Assembly (NCBI GenBank): GCA_012838205.1
Contig: DUPR01000039.1
Coordinates: 1-47,037 of the forward strand
Length of the DNA stretch: 47,037 bases
Direction of reading: 5' to 3'
DNA from: Methanobacterium sp.
Lineage (GTDB): Archaea; Methanobacteriota; Methanobacteria; Methanobacteriales; Methanobacteriaceae
Made by a program: the position numbers and the translations under genes. Below, piece by piece: positions 9,773 to 18,441 of the stretch. Below the pieces are notes generated by a model. That model ran no database searches and was not told the DNA's origin. It was given only the letters and a program-made list of their open reading frames with translations. Within the stretch, counting starts at the first letter, position 1. Every line of letters begins with the position of its first letter.

Positions 9773-10819
9773 TCACATGACATGATCCCAACTTAAAGGG
9801 GTGCCTTTTTTCAGATTTTTTGTGAATTTCTTACCTGAAATATCTTTTAAATACTTGGGATGAAGTCCAAATCCGGGTCTTATGGGCCTGACGTTATCTT
9901 GACTGATATGTTCTCCTTTTTTAACATCCTTTACCACGAATAATGAACGAGAAAAATCGCAACTAGCCCTGGTTGCATCATCCAGTTCATAACTCACTTT
10001 GCCCATAGCTGTTTCTAGTGTCCTAACAGAATTAACCATTGAACTGAATTCCTCTGGTTCTAAAGAGAATTTAGAATCTGGGCCTCCCATTTTTCGGTCT
10101 AGAATAAAATGTTTTTCTATGATTTTAGCACCCAAAGCCACAGCACCGATGGGAATGACTGGTTCTAAACTATGATCTGATAAACCAACCACTGTTTTAA
10201 AATTTTCAGCCATGTGGGGGATTGTTTTCAAGTTAATGGAATCAATTGGGGCTGGATATGATGAAGTGCACTTTAAAAGAGCAATTTGGTCGTTTCCCTG
10301 TTTTTTGCAAGTTTCTATTGCCAGTTTGATATCATTAAATTCTGCAATTCCCGTTGAAATAATCACTGGCTTTCCACAAGAAGCCACAGTTTCAATGAGG
10401 GGGATATCGGTGATTTCGAATGATGCAATTTTGTAGGCTGGCACATCCATCTTTTCAAGGAAATCAACACTAGTTTTATCAAATGGTGAAGAAAATGCAA
10501 TGAGCCCTAATTTTTCTGCTATCTTTTTTAGTTCTGGCTGCCATTCCCAGGGCATGTGTGCATCATCGTAAAGGTCATAGAAAGTGGAACCATCCCACAC
10601 TGTATCCTGTCTAATTTTGAAATAATCATTATCACAATCTAGTGTCATGGTATCAGGAGTATATGTTTGCATTTTAACTGCATCAGCCCCTGATTCCTTC
10701 ATAGCCTTGATAGTTTCAACTGCCAAGTTGAAATCTCCCAAATGGTTGGCTGATAACTCGGCAATTATAAAAACAGGATTATTTTCACCAACCTCTTTAT
10801 GGCCAATTTTTAAATACAT
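9773..10819 (-). CDS. pseI: Pseudaminic acid synthase (NeuB/PseI family)
   Basis: The protein has the NeuB-type TIM barrel (FIIAELSANHLGDFNLA, ADAVKMQTYTPDTM, FSSPFDKTSVDFLE, YKIASFEITDIPLI, STGIAEFNDI) and a C-terminal SAF/antifreeze-like domain from about 285. The family condenses phosphoenolpyruvate with a 6-deoxy-2,4-diacetamido hexose to give a nonulosonic acid. The barrel motifs together with the neighbouring pseB, pseC and pseG point to pseudaminic acid rather than sialic or legionaminic acid. It is the last gene of the minus-strand operon and starts 1 nt after the stop of pseG, with AAGGGAT ahead of its ATG. Confidence 0.88.
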   Translation of the reverse strand: MYLKIGHKEVGENNPVFIIAELSANHLGDFNLAVETIKAMKESGADAVKMQTYTPDTMTLDCDNDYFKIRQDTVWDGSTFYDLYDDAHMPWEWQPELKKIAEKLGLIAFSSPFDKTSVDFLEKMDVPAYKIASFEITDIPLIETVASCGKPVIISTGIAEFNDIKLAIETCKKQGNDQIALLKCTSSYPAPIDSINLKTIPHMAENFKTVVGLSDHSLEPVIPIGAVALGAKIIEKHFILDRKMGGPDSKFSLEPEEFSSMVNSVRTLETAMGKVSYELDDATRASCDFSRSLFVVKDVKKGEHISQDNVRPIRPGFGLHPKYLKDISGKKFTKNLKKGTPLSWDHVM

Positions 10820-10820
10820 T

Positions 10821-12308
10821 TTAATCCCTTATTTTGTATATGTATTCGAAGGCATTGTTATTCTTGACAATAACATTTTTTTTAAAGTCAAAGCCCATTT
10901 TTTCAAATAATTTTAAAGATTTTTTATTATTTTCCTTTATGTATGCTTGAATTAATCTAATATTAGGGAAATTATTTTTTAGATATTTTATCGACTCTTC
11001 TAAGAATGAAATTCCTAAACCAAGTCCTCTGAACGATTTTTTTATACTTATACTGATGGTTGCAGAATCACCTTCAAAGTCAAACCGTACTTGTCCTGCA
11101 AAATCTCCCTGGATGGAAATCACAAGAAATAAGTTATCAGAATTTGTATAGATCTTGTTAAACCATTTTTCATGGTCTTCGAAGCTTATTTGCTCGGGTT
11201 GGAATGAATTTTTTCTAACTTCTTTTTCATTGGATAAATCGAAAATATTCATAATATCAGAAGGTTGTAATGGTCTTAAACTGATTTTTTCTCTATAATA
11301 CTTGTTTATAGAATGTTTCGCTATTCTATTAGCTCCTGCACCATTGACTGATTTTCTTCCATTTTGGCACATTTCAGTTCTCATCTTCCTATTTTCTATA
11401 AGTTGGATTTTCTCTAGGATGTTGTGATTCAAATTTTCATCATCCCAAAAACCGGCCACCTCGACAAACCCAGCCTCACCCCAGTTTTCCAAGTTATGGG
11501 TCTGGTTATGAGCAACACCAATAGCTATTGTGGGCAAACCCACCCTGGCAAGTTCGTAAAGAGTTTGTCCGGCTGCAGATATGGCAAAGTCAGATTCAAA
11601 CATCACTTCCATCATTTTTTCGGCATTAGGATAGTACACAAGTTCGGTTAGGTCATCTATCAATTGTTCGATTTTGGATATATTTCCGAATCCTTTGCCA
11701 ATTATAACAGTTTTCTTTAGATGTGGAAAATGGGTGGTTAATATTTTTAAAGTGTCAGGTGTTAAATTTCTTAAATCATCCCCTCCAAAAGTTACCATAA
11801 CTCTTTTAATGGTGGGATTGATCTTTTTTTTTCCAACTTCCCAAAAAGGGCTTCTTAAAGGTATGTATTGGCTTCCTAGCAAGTGTTCTATTTCATCTTT
11901 TTGGGGGTAATTTAGTTTCTCAGCATTAATGGAGCCATTAACCACGATCCCTTTCGGATAATTTATGCGTTGATTATCATCGATATAAACAGCTAAAGAA
12001 ACAAATTCAGATATCTTGAGGTATAATTCTTCAGTAGCAAGATAAGAATCTATGATTACGATATCAGTCCCTTGCAGTGATTGGAAAAGTTTAAGATGAT
12101 CTGTTAACCAGTTGAAAATTTCATGTTCTGTCTGTTCAAGAAGGGATTTGATTGTAAGATCACCATTCACAATGAATTTAACAGAACAGCCTTTTTCTTC
12201 GAAGGCCTGATAAAGTGACAGACACCGAGTAAGATGTCCAAAACCTATCTTTCCACTGCCTTCAGTGATTATACTAACTCTTATCTTATTTTTCGGCTTC
12301 TTTTTCAT
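10821..12308 (-). CDS. pseG: PseG sugar-nucleotide hydrolase fused to a GNAT acetyltransferase
   Basis: Residues 1-335 match PseG, the GT-B-like hydrolase that removes UDP from UDP-2,4-diacetamido-trideoxy-altrose: TEGSGKIGFGHLTRCLSL carries the catalytic His of the GHxxR loop, and FAISAAGQTLYELARVGLPTI is the nucleotide-binding block. Residues about 345-495 form a GNAT domain (LRPLQPSDIMNIF, FRGLGLGISFLEESI as the acetyl-CoA loop, NNKKSLKLFEKMGF), the type of PseH. One chain may thus do the N4 acetylation and the UDP release. The start overlaps the upstream GNAT gene by 23 nt, indicating translational coupling. Which GNAT is the true PseH is open. Confidence 0.87.
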   Translation of the reverse strand: MKKKPKNKIRVSIITEGSGKIGFGHLTRCLSLYQAFEEKGCSVKFIVNGDLTIKSLLEQTEHEIFNWLTDHLKLFQSLQGTDIVIIDSYLATEELYLKISEFVSLAVYIDDNQRINYPKGIVVNGSINAEKLNYPQKDEIEHLLGSQYIPLRSPFWEVGKKKINPTIKRVMVTFGGDDLRNLTPDTLKILTTHFPHLKKTVIIGKGFGNISKIEQLIDDLTELVYYPNAEKMMEVMFESDFAISAAGQTLYELARVGLPTIAIGVAHNQTHNLENWGEAGFVEVAGFWDDENLNHNILEKIQLIENRKMRTEMCQNGRKSVNGAGANRIAKHSINKYYREKISLRPLQPSDIMNIFDLSNEKEVRKNSFQPEQISFEDHEKWFNKIYTNSDNLFLVISIQGDFAGQVRFDFEGDSATISISIKKSFRGLGLGISFLEESIKYLKNNFPNIRLIQAYIKENNKKSLKLFEKMGFDFKKNVIVKNNNAFEYIYKIRD

Positions 12309-12825
12309 TGTTTAACTTCTCAACAATTATCTGATCAACAAATGTGCCCTGGTATTGGTGGTGTTTTTTTAGTCTTCCTACTTCGTTAAATCCTGCTTTT
12401 AAAAAAGCCTTATATGACCCAATATTATTGCTGTATATTCCGGCAAATAACTTATGCAGTTTGAGCTGATTAAAGGCATAATTAGTTGCTAATTTGATGG
12501 ATTCAGTTCCATATCCTTTATTCCAATGGTCTTTTCCAATTAAAAACCCTAAATCTCCATATCCATGAAAATGGTTGATATTTCCTATTTTGATATTTCC
12601 GATATGGGTGTTGTTTTCTTTTAGAAATATGCCAAAGAGGAAATTATCAGAACTATCATTTGTTTTTTTAACATACTCTTTTAATTTTTTAACAGAATAT
12701 TCATCCCATCTGCTCTCTAAAAATTTAGTCACTTCCTTATCTTGCATCCATGTCAAATATTTTTCCCCAACATCATCAGGACTCAATATTTTCAAGAATA
12801 TTTTGTTCCCAATTACTTTTTTCAT
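12286..12825 (-). CDS. GNAT acetyltransferase, RimJ/RimL-like (alternative PseH)
   Basis: This is a compact RimJ-type GNAT: LKILSPDDVGEKYLTWM at the start, DLGFLIGKDHWNKGYGTESI as the acetyl-CoA-binding loop (about 93-112), and NIGSYKAFLKAGFNEVGRL as the conserved C-terminal block. Within this operon it probably acetylates an amino sugar intermediate, either the C4 amine of the pseudaminic pathway (PseH) or an additional group on a modified nonulosonate. AAGGGG precedes the ATG. It starts 10 nt after the oxidoreductase stop and overlaps pseG by 23 nt. A ribosomal-protein acetylase function is unlikely given the context. Confidence 0.83.
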   Translation of the reverse strand: MKKVIGNKIFLKILSPDDVGEKYLTWMQDKEVTKFLESRWDEYSVKKLKEYVKKTNDSSDNFLFGIFLKENNTHIGNIKIGNINHFHGYGDLGFLIGKDHWNKGYGTESIKLATNYAFNQLKLHKLFAGIYSNNIGSYKAFLKAGFNEVGRLKKHHQYQGTFVDQIIVEKLNNEKEAEK

Positions 12826-12835
12826 TTTAACCCCT

Positions 12836-13822
12836 TTACTTATTGCATATATTGATTATTGTCGGATCTAAAAGTATTTCCAGAACGTTTTTGCCGATTG
12901 TTATGCCGAGATCATGGTTTTGACTATTTGTTTCAACCATTTTAAAAAAATACATTAGTTCCTTAAGGTACCGATAATTATCATCAAATTCATACTCTAT
13001 AATCAAATTATCATTTTTTTTACAAATCTCAATATAGTGCTTGTTGAAGTCAGCTTTAATATGACCTTTTTCGCCGGTTATTATCATAGAATGTTGGGGG
13101 CATTGTTGGAGAAAATCAAAGCTAGTGTTGATGATTATATTTCTATTTGTTTTTAATAATAAAAAAACAGAATCCTCTACATCTATTTCAAGATCGCTTA
13201 GAGTGTCTTTCCACCCATTTATAGTAGTGATATCACCGAAAAGCCATTGGACAATATCAATTGTATGACTCATTGTAGTAAGCAGAACTCCGCCACCTAA
13301 ATTTTTTTTAGCTGAATATTCAGTTCGATAGTCCCTAGTGGGATGCCAATCAGGTAAATATTGGCCTCCATAATAGTTGACATGGAAAATTTTTCCAATA
13401 ACATTATCGTTCAAAATCTCTTTCAATTTAAGGAAACCTTCGTGAAACCGGTAACTTTGCCCGATCATTGCTGTTAATTTTTTAGTTTTGACTGTTTCCA
13501 CCAACTCTTCAACACCTTTCAAGTCAGTTGCCAGAGGTTTTTCTATGAAAAGATTGATACCTTTGTTTGCAAGGTATGTGGAATTTTCTAGATGTAAAGA
13601 AGAAGGTGTGCATATCATTGCAGCGTCAATATCCGAATTTTCACTGAAAATATCTTCAAATGAATTGTAAAACCGATCAGTGTTAATTTCATTGGCAAAC
13701 TGCTCAACACGTTTAAGATCAATATCAAATAATAAGATATTTTCAACACCCAACTTTTTCGCGTTTCGTGCGTGTCTTTGCCCTATTGATCCGCATCCTA
13801 TGATTAATAGCTTTTTTAACAA
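12836..13822 (-). CDS. Gfo/Idh/MocA-family sugar oxidoreductase
   Basis: The Rossmann motif LLIIGCGSIGQRHARNAKKLG opens the protein, followed by DAAMICTPSSLH and NLFIEKPLATDLKG, where EKP carries the catalytic lysine of the family; LGGGVLLTTMSHTIDIVQWLFG is the conserved substrate-domain helix with its His. These enzymes oxidise or reduce sugars or sugar nucleotides with NAD(P). I start at a TTG 6 nt after AGGGGT; a longer frame would overlap the upstream aminotransferase by 77 nt. That gives 328 aa and a 10-nt gap. It is not part of the canonical pseudaminic pathway, so with the adjacent aminotransferase it may make a modified nonulosonate or another sugar. Confidence 0.86.
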   Translation of the reverse strand: MLKKLLIIGCGSIGQRHARNAKKLGVENILLFDIDLKRVEQFANEINTDRFYNSFEDIFSENSDIDAAMICTPSSLHLENSTYLANKGINLFIEKPLATDLKGVEELVETVKTKKLTAMIGQSYRFHEGFLKLKEILNDNVIGKIFHVNYYGGQYLPDWHPTRDYRTEYSAKKNLGGGVLLTTMSHTIDIVQWLFGDITTINGWKDTLSDLEIDVEDSVFLLLKTNRNIIINTSFDFLQQCPQHSMIITGEKGHIKADFNKHYIEICKKNDNLIIEYEFDDNYRYLKELMYFFKMVETNSQNHDLGITIGKNVLEILLDPTIINICNK

Positions 13823-13832
13823 ATTTGAACCC

Positions 13833-15143
13833 CTAATTAAGTCGTTTAAATCCTTTAGAAATAACTGGACCATGTAACAAGTCATTATATTTATCTTGTT
13901 CTTGAGCACAAGCTACTATTTTAAATACATCTGCAACCGCTTCAAGATATTCGTCAATCACCTGATCTGTATGATGCGAACAAGTGTAGACATGATTACT
14001 AGCTAAATAACCTCTATACAACATTTCTTGGTTAAACAGGGTTTGCATTTTCAAAGAGTTATCATCATCAAATTGAAATGTTGTTAAAGGAGGAATGCCC
14101 ATGGTTTGCAGAGAAAGATCATGTTCATCTGCGATGGATTCCCATCCCCTTGTAATTTGTTTCCCTGCGCTAATGAGATGTTTTGGATTGTCTGTGATTT
14201 CCATTTTATTTATAGTGGCAAGTCCAGCTGCAAATCCCACTCTTTCTGTCCAAAAGGTGCTACTGATGAATGTTTCTTGGGCGGTTTCCATTATCTCTTC
14301 TTTTCCTAATATAGCACCAATTGGATGGCCATTACCCATTGCTTTACCAAATATAATTATATCTGGATCAACTCCGTAAATTGAGTGGGCACCACCAACT
14401 CGCAGTCTCCAACCGGATGTGATTTCATCAAAGATTAGAACAGCCCCTATTTCATCGGCTATTTTTCTAACCTTTTTCAGGAAAGACGAATCAGGATCAA
14501 AGTTTCTAACAGGTTCCATAATAATTGCGCCAATATCATCTTCCTTAGTGATAATCTCTTCAAGATCATTTATATTATTATAATTAAAAGGTAAGGCTGT
14601 GTTTTCTAAACATTTTGGAACCCCTAAAGGGTTCAGTCCGGGTAGAAGGTGGTCTGTGAGATTTTCATTACTAGTTAGGTTTGATGATAAATACCAATCT
14701 TGCCACCCATGATATCCACAAAAAGCAATTTTATCTTTATTAGTAGCAGCTCGAGCTATCCTAATGGCTATACTGGTTGATTCACCACCAGTACGTGCAT
14801 ATCTAACCATTCCGCCCCATTTTTCGATTTTTAATAGTTTCTCGGCTAATTCAACCTCTTCGTAACAATTAAGGGTGCACATTGAACCGTTTTCAATGGC
14901 ATCTTCAACTGCTTCGTTGACATCTTCATCTGCATAGCCAAGTGTACATGCACCAATACCCATTATAGACATATCAACATATCGATTGTTGTCCATATCC
15001 CATACATTAATTCCTTTTGCCTTCTGGTAATATGATGGCCATTGATCAGGTAAAAATTGGTCACTTCTTTTTGATAATAGTTGATTACCTCCAGGTATTA
15101 TCTTTTTAGCTTTATTCCAAAGTTTTACTCCGTTGTTAACCAT
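13833..15143 (-). CDS. Class III aminotransferase, glutamate-1-semialdehyde aminomutase-like
   Basis: The fold is class III PLP aminotransferase: IIPGGNQLLSKR near the N-terminus, YARTGGESTSIAIRIAR as the phosphate-binding region, LIFDEITSGWRLRVGG with the PLP-ring aspartate, and IIFGKAMGNGHPIGA carrying the Schiff-base lysine. It resembles HemL, but the sequence diverges and the gene sits inside a sugar operon, so I infer a sugar aminotransferase or a related aminomutase. Pairs of HemL-like and Gfo/Idh/MocA genes recur in bacterial nonulosonate and flagellin-glycan clusters, as far as I recall. ATG 15143 has GGTGA 5 nt upstream; a GTG at 15152 lies within that site and is less likely. Confidence 0.84.
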   Translation of the reverse strand: MVNNGVKLWNKAKKIIPGGNQLLSKRSDQFLPDQWPSYYQKAKGINVWDMDNNRYVDMSIMGIGACTLGYADEDVNEAVEDAIENGSMCTLNCYEEVELAEKLLKIEKWGGMVRYARTGGESTSIAIRIARAATNKDKIAFCGYHGWQDWYLSSNLTSNENLTDHLLPGLNPLGVPKCLENTALPFNYNNINDLEEIITKEDDIGAIIMEPVRNFDPDSSFLKKVRKIADEIGAVLIFDEITSGWRLRVGGAHSIYGVDPDIIIFGKAMGNGHPIGAILGKEEIMETAQETFISSTFWTERVGFAAGLATINKMEITDNPKHLISAGKQITRGWESIADEHDLSLQTMGIPPLTTFQFDDDNSLKMQTLFNQEMLYRGYLASNHVYTCSHHTDQVIDEYLEAVADVFKIVACAQEQDKYNDLLHGPVISKGFKRLN

Positions 15144-15169
15144 CTTTTTCACCGTTCAAGTTTTAATCT

Positions 15170-16003
15170 TTAATCAATCTTTTTTTCTAAATAGTTTACA
15201 ACTCTATCCAAATCTTGTAATTTTAGAAATTTTATCGCTTCTTCCATTTCTTCTTCAAATGTTTCAAATGACTTTTTTCCAACGATTTTTGCATTAATAA
15301 GTTTTAACCATGGTTTTTGATTTAATAAATCTATAACATCAATGGAACTGAAAAATTCATTTTCAGGATATAAATAATCAAAAATTGCACATAACAATGC
15401 ATAATCTTCAATGGTGTCAAGTGTTATTCTAATATCCTTTGCATCAAATTCAGAAACAAAATTACTTGTTTTAAATGATTCTTTACCAGTTGTATAAATG
15501 TAAGATGTGACGTGTTCTTTTTCTCGTGCACTGTTTCCATTTTCATATGCTTCATTAAGAGCTTTAAAATTAAAAACTTCAACATCTAAGCCATCAGGAT
15601 ATGTTCTTATCAATGTATTGGAAGTGTAATCAGATTTGGAATTGACATGTTCATTTATAATACTATCAACTATTGTGGTATCGATACAGGGACAATCACT
15701 GGTTATTCTGACTATAACATCTAAGTCGTTTTCTTTGGCTGCCAAATAATATCTTTCCAGCACATTTTCTTTACTTCCCCTGAAAAACTGCACATTCTCT
15801 TTTTTTGCAATACTGATTATCTTGTCATCAGCATCATCGGTGGTAGTAGCAATTATGATCTGGTTAATTTTTTCAGACGCCTTAAGTCTTCTTATGACTT
15901 GTTGGAGGACAGTAATGCCACTTCCATAGGGTAGTTCCAGTAGTACTTTTTCTGGCAATCGGGTTGATGATGTTCTGGCTTGAACAATAGCTCCTATTTT
16001 CAT
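15170..16003 (-). CDS. pseF: SpsF-type CMP-sugar cytidylyltransferase
   Basis: GAIVQARTSSTRLPEKVL is the nucleotide-binding signature of the cytidylyltransferase family (the class of KdsB, NeuA and SpsF). FRGSKENVLERYYLAAKE and VRITSDCPCIDTTIVDSII are the SpsF-specific and metal-binding blocks, and YPDGLDVEVFNFKAL the substrate loop. In this operon it should activate the nonulosonic acid as its CMP derivative, as PseF does, although by sequence it is the SpsF branch rather than the NeuA-like PseF of Campylobacter. GGTGT lies 4 nt before its ATG and pseC ends 11 nt before the start. Confidence 0.84.
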   Translation of the reverse strand: MKIGAIVQARTSSTRLPEKVLLELPYGSGITVLQQVIRRLKASEKINQIIIATTTDDADDKIISIAKKENVQFFRGSKENVLERYYLAAKENDLDVIVRITSDCPCIDTTIVDSIINEHVNSKSDYTSNTLIRTYPDGLDVEVFNFKALNEAYENGNSAREKEHVTSYIYTTGKESFKTSNFVSEFDAKDIRITLDTIEDYALLCAIFDYLYPENEFFSSIDVIDLLNQKPWLKLINAKIVGKKSFETFEEEMEEAIKFLKLQDLDRVVNYLEKKID

Positions 16004-16014
16004 CTAAACACCAA

Positions 16015-17178
16015 TTAATCTTGATCAAAAGTTTTCATAGATTTGTAAATCTTTTCTATTGCATATTTCAGGTCGTTATCTGTCATTGATGGATACATGG
16101 GAATACTGATCTCTTTCTGGTAAAAGTCTTCAGAAACTGGGCATAAGCCTTTCTGGAAACCAAGATTTTTATAGAAAGGCTGTAAATACACTGGGATATA
16201 ATGAACTTGCACTCCTAAACCTTCTTTCCTCAATTTTGTAAATATTTCTCTTTTTTTGTCCTTCAATTTATCTTTAAGTAGAATGGGAAAAAGATGATAA
16301 GAGGATTGACACCTTTTTTTTTCGCTAATAGTGTCAAAATATGGATTATTTTCAAAAGCTTCATTGTATGTTCTGGCTATTTCTCTTCTTCTTTTAACAA
16401 ACCGGTCCAATTTGTTTAGTTGTGATAGGCCTAATACTGCTTGTAAATCAGTGATGCGGTAATTGTGTCCTAAATAATGCATTTCATAGTACCAGTCACC
16501 GTCGGGTTGGTTGATATAATTATTTTTGGTTATGCCATGGGAGCGGAACATTAATAGTCTTTCATAGTACTCTTGCTCATTGGTTAAAACTGCACCGCCT
16601 TCTCCAGTGGTTATGTGTTTAACTGGGTGGAAGCTGAAAATAGTCATCTCAGAGTATCTTGAATTTCCTATTTTTTCCCCATTGTATTTTGCTCCAATGG
16701 CATGGGCTGCATCTTCGATTATCTTAACCCCTTTGTCCTCTGCAATTTCAGATAATTCTTTTAGATCCACTGGGTTTCCACTGTAATGCACCGGGACTAT
16801 GAGTTTGGTTTTCTCAGTAATTTTTTCTGAAACCTTAGAAACATCCAAGTTACCGGTTTTGCTTTCAACATCTACAAAAACAGGTTTAGCATTTAGGTAT
16901 AAAGCTGCATTGGATGTTGCCACGAAAGTATTGGGAGAGGTAATGATTTCATCATTTTTTCCCAGGCCCATGGCAAAATATGCCCCATGAAGGGCGGAAG
17001 TGCCTGAATTAAAAGCAACTGCATATTTGGAGCCACAATATTTTGCTAGATTTTCTTCAAATTCGCCTATTTTAGGTCCCTGGGTGATAAAATCTGATTT
17101 TAATACATTAACAACTTTCTGGATGTCATCTTCACCTATATCTTGTTTTCCGTATGGTAAAAATTTAATAACAATCAC
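16015..17178 (-). CDS. pseC: UDP-4-amino-4,6-dideoxy-N-acetyl-altrosamine transaminase
   Basis: This is a DegT/DnrJ/EryC1-type PLP aminotransferase of the PseC group: PYGKQDIGEDDIQKVVNVL, FNSGTSALHGAYFAMGLG, KIIEDAAHAIGAKYNG, and SFHPVKHITTGEGGA with the PLP lysine. It adds an amino group to C4 of the PseB product. Start choice is odd. The frame opens at GTG 17178, which has no ribosome-binding site before it, but AAGGTGA overlaps it and points to an ATT at 17169, which would give IKFLPYGKQ as the N-terminus, close to what relatives have. I keep GTG as the outer limit. It lies 12 nt after pseB. Confidence 0.9.
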   Translation of the reverse strand: MIVIKFLPYGKQDIGEDDIQKVVNVLKSDFITQGPKIGEFEENLAKYCGSKYAVAFNSGTSALHGAYFAMGLGKNDEIITSPNTFVATSNAALYLNAKPVFVDVESKTGNLDVSKVSEKITEKTKLIVPVHYSGNPVDLKELSEIAEDKGVKIIEDAAHAIGAKYNGEKIGNSRYSEMTIFSFHPVKHITTGEGGAVLTNEQEYYERLLMFRSHGITKNNYINQPDGDWYYEMHYLGHNYRITDLQAVLGLSQLNKLDRFVKRRREIARTYNEAFENNPYFDTISEKKRCQSSYHLFPILLKDKLKDKKREIFTKLRKEGLGVQVHYIPVYLQPFYKNLGFQKGLCPVSEDFYQKEISIPMYPSMTDNDLKYAIEKIYKSMKTFDQD

Positions 17179-17190
17179 CTTGAACTGGCT

Positions 17191-18186
17191 TTAATAAACG
17201 ATGTCGATTGTTTTTAACATTTCCCGAATTTCTTCCACAGAAAGCCACTGTTTATTGTTGTCTGATGAGTATCTGAACCGGTCTTCCACTTTTTTCCCAC
17301 CAGACTTGTTGTTCAAGTTTTCCCACCAATCAAAATCAGGGTAAATAATGTAATGATCATCATATTCATAGGTTGTTCTGGAGTCTTCCTCAGTGACCAT
17401 TACTTCATGAAGCTTTTCTCCAGGCCTGATACCAACATCTTCAAATTCACAGTCTTCCTTCATTGCTTTGGCTAAATCTGTAACCTTAAATGAGGGACAT
17501 TTACGAACATAAAGCTCCCCACCTTTAGCTTCTTGTATGGCTTTTATTACAAGATCAACTGCCTCGTCAAGAGTTATCCAGAACCTGGTCATCCTACTGT
17601 CAGTGATGGGAATAACAGTTTCATTTGAATCTATTAAAGACTTGAAAAATGGAATGACCGAGCCACGGCTCCCTGAAACATTACCATACCTTACTACGCT
17701 GAAAAGAGTGTCTTTATCACCCACATAAGCGTTTCCAGAAATGAATAATTTATCAGAAACAAGTTTAGTGGCTCCGTAAAGATTTACTGGGTTCACTGCT
17801 TTATCTGTGGATAATGCAATTACTTTTTGGACTCCTTTATCTATGGCTGCATTGATAATATTTTCAGCACCATGGATATTTGTTTTAACAGCTTCAATTG
17901 GGTTATATTCTGCAGCTGGAACTTGTTTTAATGCTGCTGCATGTATAACAACATCCACACCATCAAAAGCCCTGTATAAACGTTTTTCATCCCGGACATC
18001 GCCAATAAAATATCGGAGCTTTTTGTAATGTTCCCGGAATTTGCCTTGCATTAAGAATTGTTTGTATTCATCTCGGGAGTATATGATAATTTTTTTAGGA
18101 TTGTATTCCTCCAAAACCCTGCTTGTAAATTTCTTACCGAAGGATCCAGTTCCCCCAGTAATTAGGATTGTTTTATTGTTAAGCAT
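17191..18186 (-). CDS. pseB: UDP-GlcNAc 4,6-dehydratase, C5-inverting
   Basis: PseB starts the pathway by dehydrating and epimerising UDP-GlcNAc. The N-terminus LITGGTGSFGKKFTSRVL is its Rossmann motif, SRDEYKQF the cofactor-selective strand-2 block, HAAALKQVPAAEYNP and ALSTDKAVNPVNLYGATK the active-site blocks, with the Asp-Lys pair of the inverting dehydratases. At 331 aa it has the soluble single-domain length of PseB and lacks the membrane part of WbpM/FlaA1-type enzymes. It is the first gene of the eight-gene minus-strand operon. GAGGTAAT precedes the ATG, and a TTTTATAT box about 25-30 nt further upstream is a plausible promoter for the whole operon. Confidence 0.93.
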   Translation of the reverse strand: MLNNKTILITGGTGSFGKKFTSRVLEEYNPKKIIIYSRDEYKQFLMQGKFREHYKKLRYFIGDVRDEKRLYRAFDGVDVVIHAAALKQVPAAEYNPIEAVKTNIHGAENIINAAIDKGVQKVIALSTDKAVNPVNLYGATKLVSDKLFISGNAYVGDKDTLFSVVRYGNVSGSRGSVIPFFKSLIDSNETVIPITDSRMTRFWITLDEAVDLVIKAIQEAKGGELYVRKCPSFKVTDLAKAMKEDCEFEDVGIRPGEKLHEVMVTEEDSRTTYEYDDHYIIYPDFDWWENLNNKSGGKKVEDRFRYSSDNNKQWLSVEEIREMLKTIDIVY

Positions 18187-18441
18187 TTCTATTACCTCAC
18201 GATCTTAGATATAAAATTAATTAATAATATTTTTAATTTATAATTAATCTAAATTTTCTTTTGACTTTTTAATGTAGGTTCGGTGTATTTTTCGAGGGAT
18301 GAAACAGGTGTAATTCTAATTTTTAAGAAATGATTCTTAATCATTCAAGTTCAACATGTTTAAATAATTACAATTTTCAGAATATAAAGTACACCCTATG
18401 AATTTTTCCTAGATTATTGGATTGTAAAAATATTTGATAAT

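Noticed and set aside
12836..13909. A longer Gfo/Idh/MocA protein starting at 13909
   Set aside because: It would overlap the aminotransferase gene by 77 nt, and the extra 29 residues precede the first Rossmann strand; TTG 13822 with AGGGGT fits better.
13833..15143. Assignment as hemL (glutamate-1-semialdehyde aminomutase of tetrapyrrole synthesis)
   Set aside because: The operon is devoted to sugar synthesis and the substrate-region sequence departs from HemL; hem genes are absent from the window.
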